From Hymenobacter sp. PAMC 26628 (GTDB taxonomy: Bacteria; Bacteroidota; Bacteroidia; Cytophagales; Hymenobacteraceae), in contig NZ_CP014304.1 in the NCBI RefSeq assembly GCF_001562275.1, positions 3,162,001 through 3,226,000 on the forward strand: DNA of 64,000 nucleotides. Direction: 5' to 3'. This document shows positions 34,799 to 44,010 of the stretch, piece after piece. The notes below the pieces were generated by a model. It saw nothing but the letters and a program-made list of their open reading frames with translations, ran no database searches and was not told the origin of the DNA. Positions within the stretch are counted from its first letter, which is position 1. Each line of letters starts with the position of its first letter. A program made the translations under genes and the position numbers.

Positions 34799-35599
34799 AT
34801 GAAATTCTTCCGCCTGTTACTGCCGGCCCTGGTGCTGGGCACCGCCGTGGCCGCTGTGCCGCCCGCGGCCCCCATTGCCACCCCCGCGCCCGCCGCCCAG
34901 GAGGTGCGCGACGTGCCTGCCTTCACGCAGGTAAACCTGGCCACGTCGGTGGCCGTGGAGGTGCGGCAGGGCAGCCCGCAGCGAGTGGTGGTGGAGGGCG
35001 CGCCCGACGACCTGGCCGAGCTGCGCACCACCGTGGACGGCGGCCGCCTCATCATCGACACCAAATCGGGCTCCGATTGGAAAGCGTTCCTGCGCAACCA
35101 TTCCAGCCTGGGCAACATGACCGTGCGCATCACCATGCCCACCATCAATGCCTTGTCGGTGAGCAGCTCCGGCTCGCTCAGGGCCCCCAGCGTGCGGGCC
35201 GAAAACCTAACCCTGGGCGTGAGCAGCTCGGGCTCGGTGGAGGTAGCGCAGGTGCAGGCCACCAACGTGCGGGCGGCGGTAAGCAGCTCGGGCCACCTCG
35301 GCATCGGCCAGCTGCAGGCCGCCGAGCTGCACTCGGCCCTGTCGAGCTCGGGCAGCATCAAGGTAGGGGGCGGCACCTGCCCGCGCCACGAGGTGGCCAT
35401 CAGCGGCTCGGGCTCGGTAACGGCCCCCGATTTGCGGTCGGCCACCTGCGAGGCGCGCATCAGCAGCTCGGGCAGCTGCCGCGTGCAGGCCACCGAAACG
35501 CTCGACGCGCGCATCAGCGGCTCGGGCGGAGTCATCGTAACCGGCAACCCCAAAATCACGAGCCGCACCAGCGGCAGCGGCGGCGTGCGCCAAGGATAG
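34799..35599 (+). CDS. Secreted GIN-domain (DUF2807) protein
   Basis: 266 residues with a signal peptide (MKFFRLLLPALVLGTAVAA). The mature protein starts with the head-GIN pattern (VRDVPAFTQVNLATSVAVEVRQGSPQRVVVEG), followed by a right-handed beta-helix-like repeat in which Ser-Ser-Gly-Ser recurs about every 20 residues (VSSSGSLRAP, VSSSGSVEVA, LSSSGSIKVG, ISGSGSVTAP, ISSSGSCRVQ, ISGSGGVIVT). Such putative auto-transporter adhesin-like proteins are widespread in Bacteroidota envelopes; the role is unknown. Confidence 0.9.
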   Translation: MKFFRLLLPALVLGTAVAAVPPAAPIATPAPAAQEVRDVPAFTQVNLATSVAVEVRQGSPQRVVVEGAPDDLAELRTTVDGGRLIIDTKSGSDWKAFLRNHSSLGNMTVRITMPTINALSVSSSGSLRAPSVRAENLTLGVSSSGSVEVAQVQATNVRAAVSSSGHLGIGQLQAAELHSALSSSGSIKVGGGTCPRHEVAISGSGSVTAPDLRSATCEARISSSGSCRVQATETLDARISGSGGVIVTGNPKITSRTSGSGGVRQG

Positions 35600-35603
35600 G
35601 TTT

Positions 35604-35828
35604 TTAGTTGTTCGTTGTCAGTTGTTAGTTGTCAGTGAACTGAATGTCGTCAGTTCACCAGCAGGCCGTCATGCCGAGCGCAGCGAAGCATCTCTACCGC
35701 AGCAGTAACTATTGATTACTGGCGCAGTAAAGATGCTTCACGGCGCTCGGCATGATGGCCTGGCTATTACATGATATTCTAATCATTGACCATTCACTAA
35801 CAACTGACAACGAGCAACCAACAACTAA
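35604..35828. repeat. Composite element: low-complexity inverted repeat enclosing family A hairpin copy 8
   Basis: The outer arms are TTAGTTGTTCGTTGTCAGTT-type (35604-35637) and their mirror CACTAACAACTGACAACGAG-type (35795-35828). Inside lies a family A hairpin (35662-35762; CAGGCCGTCATGCCGAGCGC... mirrored by ...GCTCGGCATGATGGCCTG). The same outer arms occur without a hairpin at 58247-58314, so the hairpin appears to have inserted into a pre-existing inverted repeat. It fills the gap between converging genes. Confidence 0.88.
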
Positions 35829-35830
35829 CC

Positions 35831-36214
35831 CTAAGAAGCTTGTTTTTGGGCGTGCCAGAGCACCAGCTGCCAGCCCTGGGGGTTTTTGATGTAGACCACC
35901 GCGTACTTGATGCGCGTGGTGAGGGGCTGGCCGTCGGGGCCGGGGCCCAAGTCGATGCGCACGGTGCCGTTCACGAGGGCCGTGCGCTCGTCGTTGTAGG
36001 GGCGGATGCTCAGGGCCTCGATGTCCACTTGGTCGTAGCGGCTCTGGCCGGCGCGGATGCTGGCGATGTAGCTCGCCTTGCTGTCCTGGTGGCCGTTGGA
36101 GTGGGTGTAGACGAGGTCGTCGGCGAAGATTTTTTCCAGCACGGCGTAATCCTTGGATATTTGCGCGGCGAAGCGCTGGCGTTCGAGCTGTTCAACTTCC
36201 TGAATGGCGGTCAT
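35831..36214 (-). CDS. NTF2-like (DUF4440/SnoaL-type) protein
   Basis: 127 residues from ATG 36214 (MTAIQEVEQLERQRFAAQ). The pattern fits small cone-shaped NTF2-like proteins: two N-terminal helices, FADDLVYTHSNG, Ser/Ile-rich turn, then strands ending RIKYAVVYIKNPQGWQLVLWHAQ. Members include polyketide cyclases and ketosteroid isomerase-like enzymes, but the ligand cannot be inferred. Its start lies 83 bp from the divergent purU. Confidence 0.82.
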   Translation of the reverse strand: MTAIQEVEQLERQRFAAQISKDYAVLEKIFADDLVYTHSNGHQDSKASYIASIRAGQSRYDQVDIEALSIRPYNDERTALVNGTVRIDLGPGPDGQPLTTRIKYAVVYIKNPQGWQLVLWHAQKQAS

Positions 36215-36296
36215 CTTAAAAAGGGAAATGCGCCCGGCCAAACCGGCCGGGGCCCCGCAAAGAAACTACCCGTCCGGCTTCGCGCCCGTCCGCCCC

Positions 36297-37130
36297 ATGC
36301 CGCACCTGCTGCTCATTCAATCGCCCGACGAGCCCGGGCTGATTTACAAAATCACCGCCGTGCTCTTCGCCCACGGCCTCAACATCTTGCGCAACGACGA
36401 GTTCGTGGAGCCCGCGGGCAACGTGTTTTTCATGCGCACCGAGTTTGCCGGCGCCTTCGACGCCGGGGCCCTGGGCGCGGCGCTGGCGGGGGCCCTGCCC
36501 GCCGCGGCCACCGTGCGCCTGAGCGACAACCGGCCCAAAGACGTGGTGCTGCTCGTCACCAAAGAGCACCATTGCCTGAGCGAGCTGCTGGTGCGCCACG
36601 CCTTCGGCGAGTTGAACGCCAACGTGTTGGCCGTCGTCAGCAACCACGAGGTGCTGGGGCCCCTCACGCGCCAGTTCGGCGTGCCCTTCCACTACCTGCC
36701 GCACGCGGGCCGCAGCCGCGCCGCGCACGAGGCCGAGGTACTGGCTGCGCTGGCCGGCTACCGGCCCGATTTGGTGGTGCTGGCCAAGTACATGCGCATC
36801 CTCTCGCCCGAATTTGTGGCGCCCTACGCCAATCGACTGGTCAACATCCACCACTCGTTTTTGCCGGCCTTCGTGGGGGCCAGCCCCTACGCCCAGGCCC
36901 ACGCGCGGGGCGTGAAAATCATTGGCGCCACGGCCCACTTCGTGAACGAGCAGCTCGACGAGGGCCCCATCATCGCCCAGCGCGTCATCCCCACCGACCA
37001 CACCCGCAGCGCCCGCGAAATGGCCCAGGCCGGCCGCGACGTGGAGAAGATTGTGCTGGCCCGCGCCCTGGAGCTGGTGCTCGACGAGCGGGTGTTTGTG
37101 CACCGCAACAAGACGGTTATTTTCGACTGA
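36297..37130 (+). CDS. purU: Formyltetrahydrofolate deformylase
   Basis: 277 residues from ATG 36297. Hydrolyses 10-formyl-THF to formate and THF, feeding purine synthesis and balancing one-carbon pools. An N-terminal ACT domain (LLIQSPDEPGLIYKITAVLFAHGLNIL) is followed by the formyltransferase-type catalytic domain, with VVSNHEVLGPL, LAKYMRILSPEF, the catalytic INIHHSFLPAF-like VNIHHSFLPAFVGASPYAQAH and GATAHFVNEQLDEGPII containing the active-site Asp. Length and order match PurU. Confidence 0.95.
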   Translation: MPHLLLIQSPDEPGLIYKITAVLFAHGLNILRNDEFVEPAGNVFFMRTEFAGAFDAGALGAALAGALPAAATVRLSDNRPKDVVLLVTKEHHCLSELLVRHAFGELNANVLAVVSNHEVLGPLTRQFGVPFHYLPHAGRSRAAHEAEVLAALAGYRPDLVVLAKYMRILSPEFVAPYANRLVNIHHSFLPAFVGASPYAQAHARGVKIIGATAHFVNEQLDEGPIIAQRVIPTDHTRSAREMAQAGRDVEKIVLARALELVLDERVFVHRNKTVIFD

Positions 37131-37152
37131 CGGGCCGGGAAACTACTAGATA

Positions 37153-37186
37153 AACAAACATTTGTTAGTTAAATCTAGTAGCTTTG
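37153..37186 (+). promoter_or_regulatory. Candidate TetR-type operator and -7 element upstream of paaK
   Basis: AACAAACATTTGTTAG (37153-37168) contains the perfect palindrome AACAAA-CA-TTTGTT and matches the site before paaA at 12 of 16 positions (shared AAC-AAC--TTGTTAG). A TAGCTTTG -7 element lies 10 bp downstream (37179-37186), 25 bp before the paaK ATG, so a bound repressor would block the promoter. CTAGAT/ATCTAG flank the site as a second, outer inverted repeat. The regulator is probably the TetR-family protein encoded at 38606. Confidence 0.6.
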
Positions 37187-37211
37187 TTATCTCCCACCCA
37201 CCCTGGCGCTT

Positions 37212-38552
37212 ATGCTTTTCAACCCCGCGGCCGAGCGGATGCCCCTGCCCCGGCTGCGGGCCCTGCAAAACGAGCGCCTGCGCGCGCAGGTGGCCTACGT
37301 GCACGCCCGGGTGCCGTTCTACCGGCAGCGGCTGGCCGCGGCGGGCCTCACGCCCGCGGGCTTCCGCGGGCTGGAGGACCTGCCCAAGCTGGGCTTCACC
37401 AAGAAAACGGACTTTCGGGACAACTACCCCTTTGGCCTGTTTGCGGTGCCCGAGGCCGAGGTGGCGCGGCTGCACTGCTCCAGCGGCACCACGGGCAAGG
37501 CCACGGTGGTGGGCTACACCGCCGCCGACCTCGCCGTGTTTGCCGAGCTGGTGGCCCGCTCGCTGGCCGCCGCCGGCTGCCGGCCGGGCATGAAGGTGCA
37601 AAACGCCTACGGCTACGGCCTCTTCACCGGGGGCCTGGGCATCCACTACGGGGCCGAAAAGCTGGGGCTGACGGTCATCCCCGTGTCGGGCGGCAGCACC
37701 GACCGGCAGCTGCAACTGCTGCAAGACTTCCGGCCCGAAATCCTCTGCGCCACGCCTTCCTACGCCCAGGTGCTGGCCGAGGAAATCCAGCGCCGCGGCC
37801 TGGATATGGGGGCCCTCAACCTGCAATACGCCGTGCTGGGGGCCGAGCCCTGGACGGAGGCCATCCGCCAGCAAGTGCAGGCCGGGCTGCGGGTGGCGGC
37901 CACCAACATTTACGGGCTGAGTGAAATCATGGGCCCCGGTGTGTCGCAGGAAGAGGTGGACGAGCGCGGCACGGGCAGCTACGTGTGGGAAGACCACTTC
38001 TACCCCGAAATAGTGGACCGCCTCACCGGCGAGCCCCTCCCCCACGGCGCACCGGGCGTGCTGGTGCTCAGCACCCTGACCAAGCAGGCGCTGCCCATTT
38101 TGCGGTACTGGACGGGCGACATCACGCACCTCTCGTACGAGCATTCGGGCAAGCGCACCCACGTGAAAATGGGCCCCATTCAGGGGCGGGCCGACGACAT
38201 GCTCATCATTCGGGGGGTCAATTTTTTCCCCACCCAAATTGAGGACCTGCTCCAGCACGCGGAGCACCTGAGCCCCTACTACCAGGTGGTGGCCACCCGC
38301 CGCGGCCGCCTCGACGAGGTGGCGGTGCACGTGGAAGTGGCCGCCGCCCTGTGGCAGGCCCTGGGCCTGGGGGCCCCCAGCGCCGCGCCGGGGCCGCCGC
38401 CCGAGACACTGGTGCGCGTGCAGGGCGCGCTGGCCAAAAAAATCAAGGACAACATCGGCCTCAGCATGGCCGTGCACCTGGTGGGCCCCGGCCAGCTGCC
38501 GCGCAGCGAGGGCGGCAAGCTCAACCGGGTGCAGGACCTGCGCCACCTCTAA
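37212..38552 (+). CDS. paaK: Phenylacetate-CoA ligase
   Basis: 446 residues. Activates phenylacetate with ATP and CoA, the first step of the aerobic hybrid pathway. Characteristic motifs: CSSGTTGKATVVGYT (AMP-binding P-loop), ATPSYAQVLAEEI, YGLSEIMGPGVSQE, RYWTGDIT, and the C-terminal RADDMLIIRGVNFFPTQIE. Length is normal for PaaK. It is followed 53 bp later by the TetR-family regulator and then paaE; a palindromic operator candidate precedes it. Confidence 0.95.
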   Translation: MLFNPAAERMPLPRLRALQNERLRAQVAYVHARVPFYRQRLAAAGLTPAGFRGLEDLPKLGFTKKTDFRDNYPFGLFAVPEAEVARLHCSSGTTGKATVVGYTAADLAVFAELVARSLAAAGCRPGMKVQNAYGYGLFTGGLGIHYGAEKLGLTVIPVSGGSTDRQLQLLQDFRPEILCATPSYAQVLAEEIQRRGLDMGALNLQYAVLGAEPWTEAIRQQVQAGLRVAATNIYGLSEIMGPGVSQEEVDERGTGSYVWEDHFYPEIVDRLTGEPLPHGAPGVLVLSTLTKQALPILRYWTGDITHLSYEHSGKRTHVKMGPIQGRADDMLIIRGVNFFPTQIEDLLQHAEHLSPYYQVVATRRGRLDEVAVHVEVAAALWQALGLGAPSAAPGPPPETLVRVQGALAKKIKDNIGLSMAVHLVGPGQLPRSEGGKLNRVQDLRHL

Positions 38553-38605
38553 GCCTGGGGCCCCTGAACATTACAATTAACTTTAGCAATAATTAGCCAC
38601 TTATA

Positions 38606-39190
38606 ATGGTAGAGACTAAAAAAATATCGAAACGCCAGCTGATCCTGGACGAGGCCGCCAAGCTCTTCAAAGACCGGGGCTACGGCGGCACGTCGATGCG
38701 CGACCTGGCTGGGCAGGTGGGCATGGAGGCGGCCAGCATGTACAACCACATCAAGGCCAAGGACGAAATTCTGGCCAGCATCTGCTTCCGGATTTCCGAC
38801 TTGTACATCTCGCAGCTGGGCGAAATTTCCGCCACCCAGGCCAGCTACGGCGACAAAATTAAGGCCCTGATCCGCCTGCACATCCGCCTGATGGTGGAGG
38901 ACGGCCCGGCCGTGTCCGTGGCCAACCACGACTGGAAGTACCTGCCCGAGCCCAAGCTGGGCGAGTTCAAGCAAGCCCGCAAAGCCTACGAGAAAGGCTT
39001 CGCGGCCCTCATCGAGGCCGGCATTGCGGCCGGCGAGTTCCAGCCCGTGAACGTGTCGGTGGCCCTGTTCACCATCCTGTCCGCCGTGCGCTGGATCGAG
39101 CTGTGGTACCGCCCGGGCCGCGACCTGTCGGCCGAAGAGCTGGAAGCCAACATCATCACCGTGCTCCTGCACGGCCTGGAGCGCAAGTAA
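38606..39190 (+). CDS. TetR-family regulator, probably of the phenylacetate genes
   Basis: 194 residues. The N-terminal helix-turn-helix is typical (ILDEAAKLFKDRGYGGTSMRDLAGQVGMEAASMYNHIKAKDEIL). The C-terminal half is the helical ligand-binding domain. TetR-family PaaR proteins in other bacteria bind palindromic AAC...GTT operators and respond to phenylacetyl-CoA; the location between paaK and paaE, and the AAC-AAC--TTGTTAG sites before paaK and paaA, support the same role here. The ligand is inferred. Confidence 0.88.
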   Translation: MVETKKISKRQLILDEAAKLFKDRGYGGTSMRDLAGQVGMEAASMYNHIKAKDEILASICFRISDLYISQLGEISATQASYGDKIKALIRLHIRLMVEDGPAVSVANHDWKYLPEPKLGEFKQARKAYEKGFAALIEAGIAAGEFQPVNVSVALFTILSAVRWIELWYRPGRDLSAEELEANIITVLLHGLERK

Positions 39191-39281
39191 CCAGGGCCCC
39201 GGGGCCCTAACTGCCAAACCATTACCCAGCGGCCGGGCGGCGCAGCCGCACAAGGCGCCGCCGCCCGGCCCCCGCCCACCC

Positions 39282-40361
39282 ATGAGCCGATTCCATTCCC
39301 TCGCCGTCAAAAGCATTACCCGCGAAACGCCTGACTGCGTGAGCGTAGCCTTCGACGTGCCCGCCGAGCTGCGCGAGGCGTTCCGCTACGTGCCGGGCCA
39401 GTACCTCACGCTGCGCCGCACCCACGGCGGCGAAGAGCTGCGCCGCTCCTACTCGCTGTGCAGCAGCCCTTTGGACGATGAGTGGCGCGTGGCCATCAAG
39501 CAGGTGCCGGGCGGCCGGTTCTCCAGCCTGATGGTGGGCGGCGACGGCTTGCGCCCCGGCGACCGGCTCGACGTGATGCCGCCGCAGGGCCGTTTCACGC
39601 CGCCCGCCCTGCACCCCGAGAACGCTAAGCTGTACGTGCTTTTTGCGGCGGGCAGCGGCATCACGCCGGTGTTTTCCATCGCCAAAACCGTGCTCCTCGC
39701 CGAGCCCCACAGCCAGGTGTATTTGGTGTATGGCAACCGCGGCCGCAACTCCATCATTTTCAAGGAAGGCATTGAGGCGCTGAAGAACAAGTTCCTGAAC
39801 CGCCTGAGCGTGTACCACGTGCTGAGCCGCGAGCAGGGCGACGCCGACCTATTGTTCGGCCGCATCGACCGCGAAAAAACCGCGCAGTTCTTGCAAAAAA
39901 TCGTGCCCGCGGGGCGCATCGACGAGTGCTTCATCTGCGGGCCCGAGGAGATGATTATGGGCGTGCGGGAGGCCCTAGCCGACGCCGGCGTGGCCCCGGA
40001 AAAAGTCCACTTCGAGCTGTTTGCCAGCGGGGCCCCCAAGGCCGCCCGGGGCCCCGGCCGCCCCGCCAGCACCGACGACCAAAAGAGCCAGGTAAGCGTG
40101 CACCTCGACGGCCGCGCCTACCGCCTCGACATGTCGTACTACGGCGACACGATTCTCGACGCCGCCCTGGCCGCCGGGGCCGACGCGCCCTACTCCTGCA
40201 AAAACGGCATGTGCAGCACCTGCCGCGCCCGCATCACAGCAGGCACCGCGGCGATGGACGTAAACTACTCGTTATCAGAAGATGAAATAGCCCGCGGCTA
40301 TGTGCTCACGTGCCAGGCCCGCCCCACCGCGGCCCAGGTAGCGGTCGATTTCGACCAGTAG
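39282..40361 (+). CDS. paaE: Phenylacetyl-CoA epoxidase reductase subunit PaaE
   Basis: 359 residues. Transfers electrons from NADPH through FAD and a 2Fe-2S cluster to the PaaABC oxygenase. The FAD motif RRSYSLCSSP and the NAD(P)-binding LFAAGSGITPVFSI are visible. The plant-type ferredoxin domain has Cys306, Cys311, Cys314 and Cys344 (YSCKNGMCSTCRAR ... VLTCQA). Separated from paaABCD by about 6 kb of unrelated genes, which is unusual because paaE normally ends the paaABCDE operon. Confidence 0.95.
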   Translation: MSRFHSLAVKSITRETPDCVSVAFDVPAELREAFRYVPGQYLTLRRTHGGEELRRSYSLCSSPLDDEWRVAIKQVPGGRFSSLMVGGDGLRPGDRLDVMPPQGRFTPPALHPENAKLYVLFAAGSGITPVFSIAKTVLLAEPHSQVYLVYGNRGRNSIIFKEGIEALKNKFLNRLSVYHVLSREQGDADLLFGRIDREKTAQFLQKIVPAGRIDECFICGPEEMIMGVREALADAGVAPEKVHFELFASGAPKAARGPGRPASTDDQKSQVSVHLDGRAYRLDMSYYGDTILDAALAAGADAPYSCKNGMCSTCRARITAGTAAMDVNYSLSEDEIARGYVLTCQARPTAAQVAVDFDQ

Positions 40362-40426
40362 CGCGGGGGCGGAGCAGCGGGGCCCCGGTTTGGGCGGCGG
40401 CCTAGCTTTGCCGCATTCCGCTCGTT

Positions 40427-42160
40427 ATGAATAGCTTCGAAACCATTCTGGTGTTGCTGGCCCTGCTCGCGGGCCTGTCGGTACTGTTTCAGCGGAGCCG
40501 GCTGCCGCAGGCGGTGCTGCTGGTGGCGGCGGGCCTGGCGCTGGGCTTCGTGCCCGGCCTGCCGCCCACCAAGCTGGAGCCCGACGTAGTGTTTCTGCTG
40601 ATTTTGCCGCCGCTGCTCTACTACGCGGGCTTCAACCTTACTTAGCAGGATTTCAACCACTACCGCTGGCCCATTTTGCTGCTGGCCGTGGGGCTGGTGG
40701 CGTTCACGACGGTGGCCGTGGCCGTGGTGGCGCATTACTTTCTGCCGGGCTTTGGCTGGCCGCTGGCGTTCGTGCTGGGGGCCATCGTATCGCCGCCCGA
40801 CGCCGTGGCGGCCAGCAGCGCCACCCAAGGCCTGGGCCTGCCCAAGAGCGTGAGCGTAACGCTGGAAGGCGAGGGCTTGGTGAACGACGCCACCGCCCTG
40901 ATTGCTTACCGCTACGCCGTGGCGGCCGTGGTCAGCGGCGGGTTTGTGGCGTGGCGGGCGGGCGGGCAGTTTGTGCTGGTGGCCGGCGGCGTAGCCCTCG
41001 GAGTAGCGGCGGGCTACCTCAGGGCGCGGCTGCAAGCCCATGTGCGCGAGTCCACTACGGCCACGGCTATTTCGCTGCTGCTGCCGTTTCTGGTGTACTT
41101 GCTGGCCGAGCACGTGGGGGCCTCGGGGGTGCTGGCGGTGGGGTTCATGGGCCTGGTGATGTCGCGGCGGGCCCCGGAGGTGTACTCGGGGCCCACGCGC
41201 CTGCAAAACGCCAGCTTCTAGCGCGTGGTCAACTTCCTGCTGAATGGCTTCGTGTTCATCCTCATCGGGATGCAGCTGCCAACCGTGCTGCGCGGCCTGC
41301 CGCCCGGCATCCTGCCCGCGCTGTGCGGGTACGGGCTGCTCATCAGCGCCGTGGCCATCGTCATCCGCATCGCGTGGATTTTCCCGGTCACGGCACTCGT
41401 CACCTTTTTCCGCCGCTCGACCGGCGACCCGGCCCCGCCGCTCATCAGCTGGCGCGAGCTGCTGGTCACGTCGTGGGCCGGCATGCGCGGGGTGGTGTCG
41501 CTGCTGGCCACGGCCCTGCCCCTGGCACTGGCCGACGGCCGCGCCTTCCCGCAGCGCAACGTGCTGCTGTTCCTCACCTTCGCCATCATTTTGGTGACGC
41601 TGCTGGTGCAGGGCCTCACGCTGCCGTGGCTGGTGCGCCGCTTGGGCGTGCACGAAGAAACCGCCGCCGCCGACCGCCACGAGCAGGCCCTGCGCCTGGA
41701 GCTGGCCACCGATTCGCTGGCGTTCCTGCACGGCACCCTGGCCTCCTGCACCGCCCCCAAGGTGCTGGCCCCGCTGGAGCAGCGCCTCACGCAGCAAATC
41801 GACCTGCTGCAAGCCAACGCCGACGACCAGGCGGCCCCCGACGCAGCCGGACCGGGCCCCGGGCAGCGCCGGCATCAGCAAGTGCTACGCACCGATTTAG
41901 CCGTGGTGCAACACCAGCTTGGCCTGCTCGTGCAGCGCCACAAGCAGGGCCACGCCGAGGTCGAAACCATCCGCAAGCTCCAGCGCGAGCTGGATTTGGC
42001 CGAGCTGGACCTGCAAACGCAGCTGGAGGAAAGCGGCGCGGCGGCAGCTGAGGGCCCCGGGCGCAACGAAAAGGGCATCAGGGCGCGGGGCCGTACCGCG
42101 AGGGTAGGGCCCCGCGCCCTGATTACTTGCCGGCCAGAAACTTGCCGATGTTCTCGTTGA
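40427..42160 (+). pseudogene. CPA1-type Na+/H+ antiporter with two in-frame amber codons
   Basis: Starts at ATG 40427. In one frame it encodes a complete NhaP/CPA1-type antiporter with about 12 helices, interrupted by TAG at 40643-40645 (AGFNLT*QDFNHYRW) and TAG at 41219-41221 (RLQNASF*RVVNFLLNGFVF). In both places homologues usually have Trp, so TGG to TAG changes are likely. Conserved parts are intact: LGAIVSPPDAVAASS, LEGEGLVNDATALI, FILIGMQLP. A cytoplasmic tail with helical segments follows. The reading frame overlaps the convergent hydrolase gene by 38 bp. A TAGCTTTG -7-like element lies at 40403-40410. Decayed gene or sequencing error. Confidence 0.85.
42077..42123. terminator. Perfect hairpin at the convergent antiporter/hydrolase ends
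   Basis: ATCAGGGCGCGGGGCC (42077-42092) pairs perfectly with 42108-42123 around a 15-base loop. It sits inside the 3' end of the antiporter frame and touches the stop codon of the hydrolase gene on the minus strand. A 16-bp GC-rich stem between convergent genes suggests a shared terminator. Confidence 0.55.
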
Positions 42161-43232
42161 GGAATTTGGCGTCGGCGGGGTTGCTGGCGGCGCCGGCGGT
42201 GTGGCCCCACAGCGACGGGATGGGCAGCAGCGTAACGCCGGGAATGAACGCGGCCTCGTAGCGCGCATCGCCCACGGGGAAGTACAAATCCGTTTCGGAG
42301 GGCATGTAGAGGATGGGCGCTTTGATGCTGCGCAGGGCCTTCTCAACGTCGCCGCCGAAGCCAGGGGTGGTGCCCACGTCGTGGTGCTCCCAGGTACGCA
42401 TTTGCAGGATGAGGTCGTTGGCGTCGGCCCCGGGGATGAAGTGGGTGCGGTAGTTATTGAGCACTTGCTCGAAGGTGGTGCCGGGCTTCTCGTCGCTGCG
42501 CCACAGCTCTTTGCGCCACCACTCCTGCGAGAACAGCCAGGCCGTCCACACCGTGGCGAAGGCCTCGATGCCCTTGGTGGGCGGGGCGGCGTAGTCGCCG
42601 TTCTTAAACGCTTCGTCGGCGGTGAGGGCGGCAATCTGGCCTTCGAGGCGCACCACGCCGTGCGGGTAGTTCTTGGCCGTGCCCGAGGTGGCCACCAGGC
42701 GGTCGGCAAAGGCGGGGTAGCTCACGGCCCACTGAAACGCCTGCTGGGCCCCCATCGAAAAGCCAATGACGGCGCGCAGGTGGCTTATCTTCAGCTCCTT
42801 GGTCAGCAGCTCGTGCACGGCCGCCACGTTGTCGCGGATGGTCATGACGGGGAAGCGGGGCCCGTGGAAAGGCTCGGGCGTGTTGCTGGGCGACGACGAC
42901 TTACCGTTGCCGAACAGCTCCGTCGTGACCAGGAACAACTTGGTCGTGTCCAGGCACTTGCCCGGGCCAATGAGCCACTCGTAGCCGTGGTGGCCGGCCA
43001 TGTAGTGCGAGGGCAGCAGGATGGCGTTGTCGCGCTTGGCGTTGAGGTGGCCGTAGGTGCCGTAGCCCACCCGGGCCTGGGGCAGCACCGCGCCGCCCTC
43101 GGTGCGGAAGTTCGTCAGCGTGAAAAAGTGGTGCGGTACCCGGTCGGCCGGTTTGGTTTGGGCCTGGGCGGCGGGGGCCCCGAGCCCAAATAGCAAGGCC
43201 AGGAGCAGGCCGTAGTAAGTAAGGTTTCGCAT
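42123..43232 (-). CDS. Secreted alpha/beta hydrolase, homoserine O-acetyltransferase-like
   Basis: 369 residues from ATG 43232, with signal peptide (RNLTYYGLLLALLFGLGAPAAQAQ). The fold and motifs match the homoserine acetyltransferase-type hydrolases: RVGYGTYGHLNAKRDNAILLPSH, the nucleophile elbow IGFSMGAQQA with Ser, the Asp in MPSETDLYFP and the His in SLWGHTAG. Export argues against methionine biosynthesis, so an esterase or lipase-like role is more likely. It is probably monocistronic. Confidence 0.85.
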   Translation of the reverse strand: MRNLTYYGLLLALLFGLGAPAAQAQTKPADRVPHHFFTLTNFRTEGGAVLPQARVGYGTYGHLNAKRDNAILLPSHYMAGHHGYEWLIGPGKCLDTTKLFLVTTELFGNGKSSSPSNTPEPFHGPRFPVMTIRDNVAAVHELLTKELKISHLRAVIGFSMGAQQAFQWAVSYPAFADRLVATSGTAKNYPHGVVRLEGQIAALTADEAFKNGDYAAPPTKGIEAFATVWTAWLFSQEWWRKELWRSDEKPGTTFEQVLNNYRTHFIPGADANDLILQMRTWEHHDVGTTPGFGGDVEKALRSIKAPILYMPSETDLYFPVGDARYEAAFIPGVTLLPIPSLWGHTAGAASNPADAKFLNENIGKFLAGK

Positions 43233-43360
43233 GAGAAGCGGTGGAAAGTTGTTCGGGTAAGTTTTGAGGCCGATGTGGCAGGAAAAGTAAGGCATCCAGC
43301 GGCATTGGGGCTTGGCGTTGCTGGGCCCAATTACCAAATACCAGCTGCCGGCGGGCCGCG

Positions 43361-44010
43361 TCAAACCGCCCGCCCTTTCGCAGCGCGGTACATTGCAACG
43401 CTGAGCGACGAAATCCAACCCAGCACTACGACCTGGGTTATTTTCTGAATGATGGGCAGGTAGCAAAGTAAGTGCTTGGTGTAGTACACGTAATTGTTCA
43501 CCACCATGAGCAACACGCATAAAATGCCGACCCAGAAATAGCCAACCAAACGGGTTTTATACAAGCCGACAAACGTGCCTGCCAGCGCAATCAGCCCGAG
43601 CAAGCCGGCGATGTTTATCGCCAAATCAAATCATGGTATTCAGTAAAAATAAAGCCTGCTGAAACCATTGACAGAATGCCAGTTGCGCGGATGATTGCCG
43701 CGCCCCGGGTGCCGAGGGCAAGCAGCTGGGGCAGGTAACACCAAAAAACGACGAGGGACGCGCACAGCACGCCCACGGCCGCCAGGGCTACCGGCCGGGC
43801 GGCGTTGGGCTGCCCGTTCAGGGCGTCGGTGTTCAGCAGGTTGCACCAGTAATTGTGCAGCCAGCTGAAGCCCACCGACGCTCTATCGGCCTGCGAGCCG
43901 CCCGGGTACAAGGCCGCCGCCACCACGTACAAGGCAAAGTAGGCGCAAATGCCGCCCGCCGGCAGCAGCTGCCACCAGGGGTTTGGCGCGTTTCGCTTCT
44001 GGTCGAGCAT
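43361..44010 (-). pseudogene. Small polytopic membrane protein gene broken by a 5-bp tandem duplication
   Basis: From ATG 44010 the frame encodes four helices and ends FIFTEYHDLIWR* at 43615. A second frame (43624-43361) continues with AINIAGLLGLIALAGTFVGLY and two more helices. At the junction the plus strand reads CAAATCAAATC (43623-43633 region), a tandem duplication of CAAAT. Removing one copy joins the frames exactly (His-Asp-Leu-Ala-Ile-Asn-Ile-Ala) into one protein of about 214 residues with six or seven helices, resembling DUF998-type membrane proteins. The duplication could revert by slippage. Confidence 0.8.
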
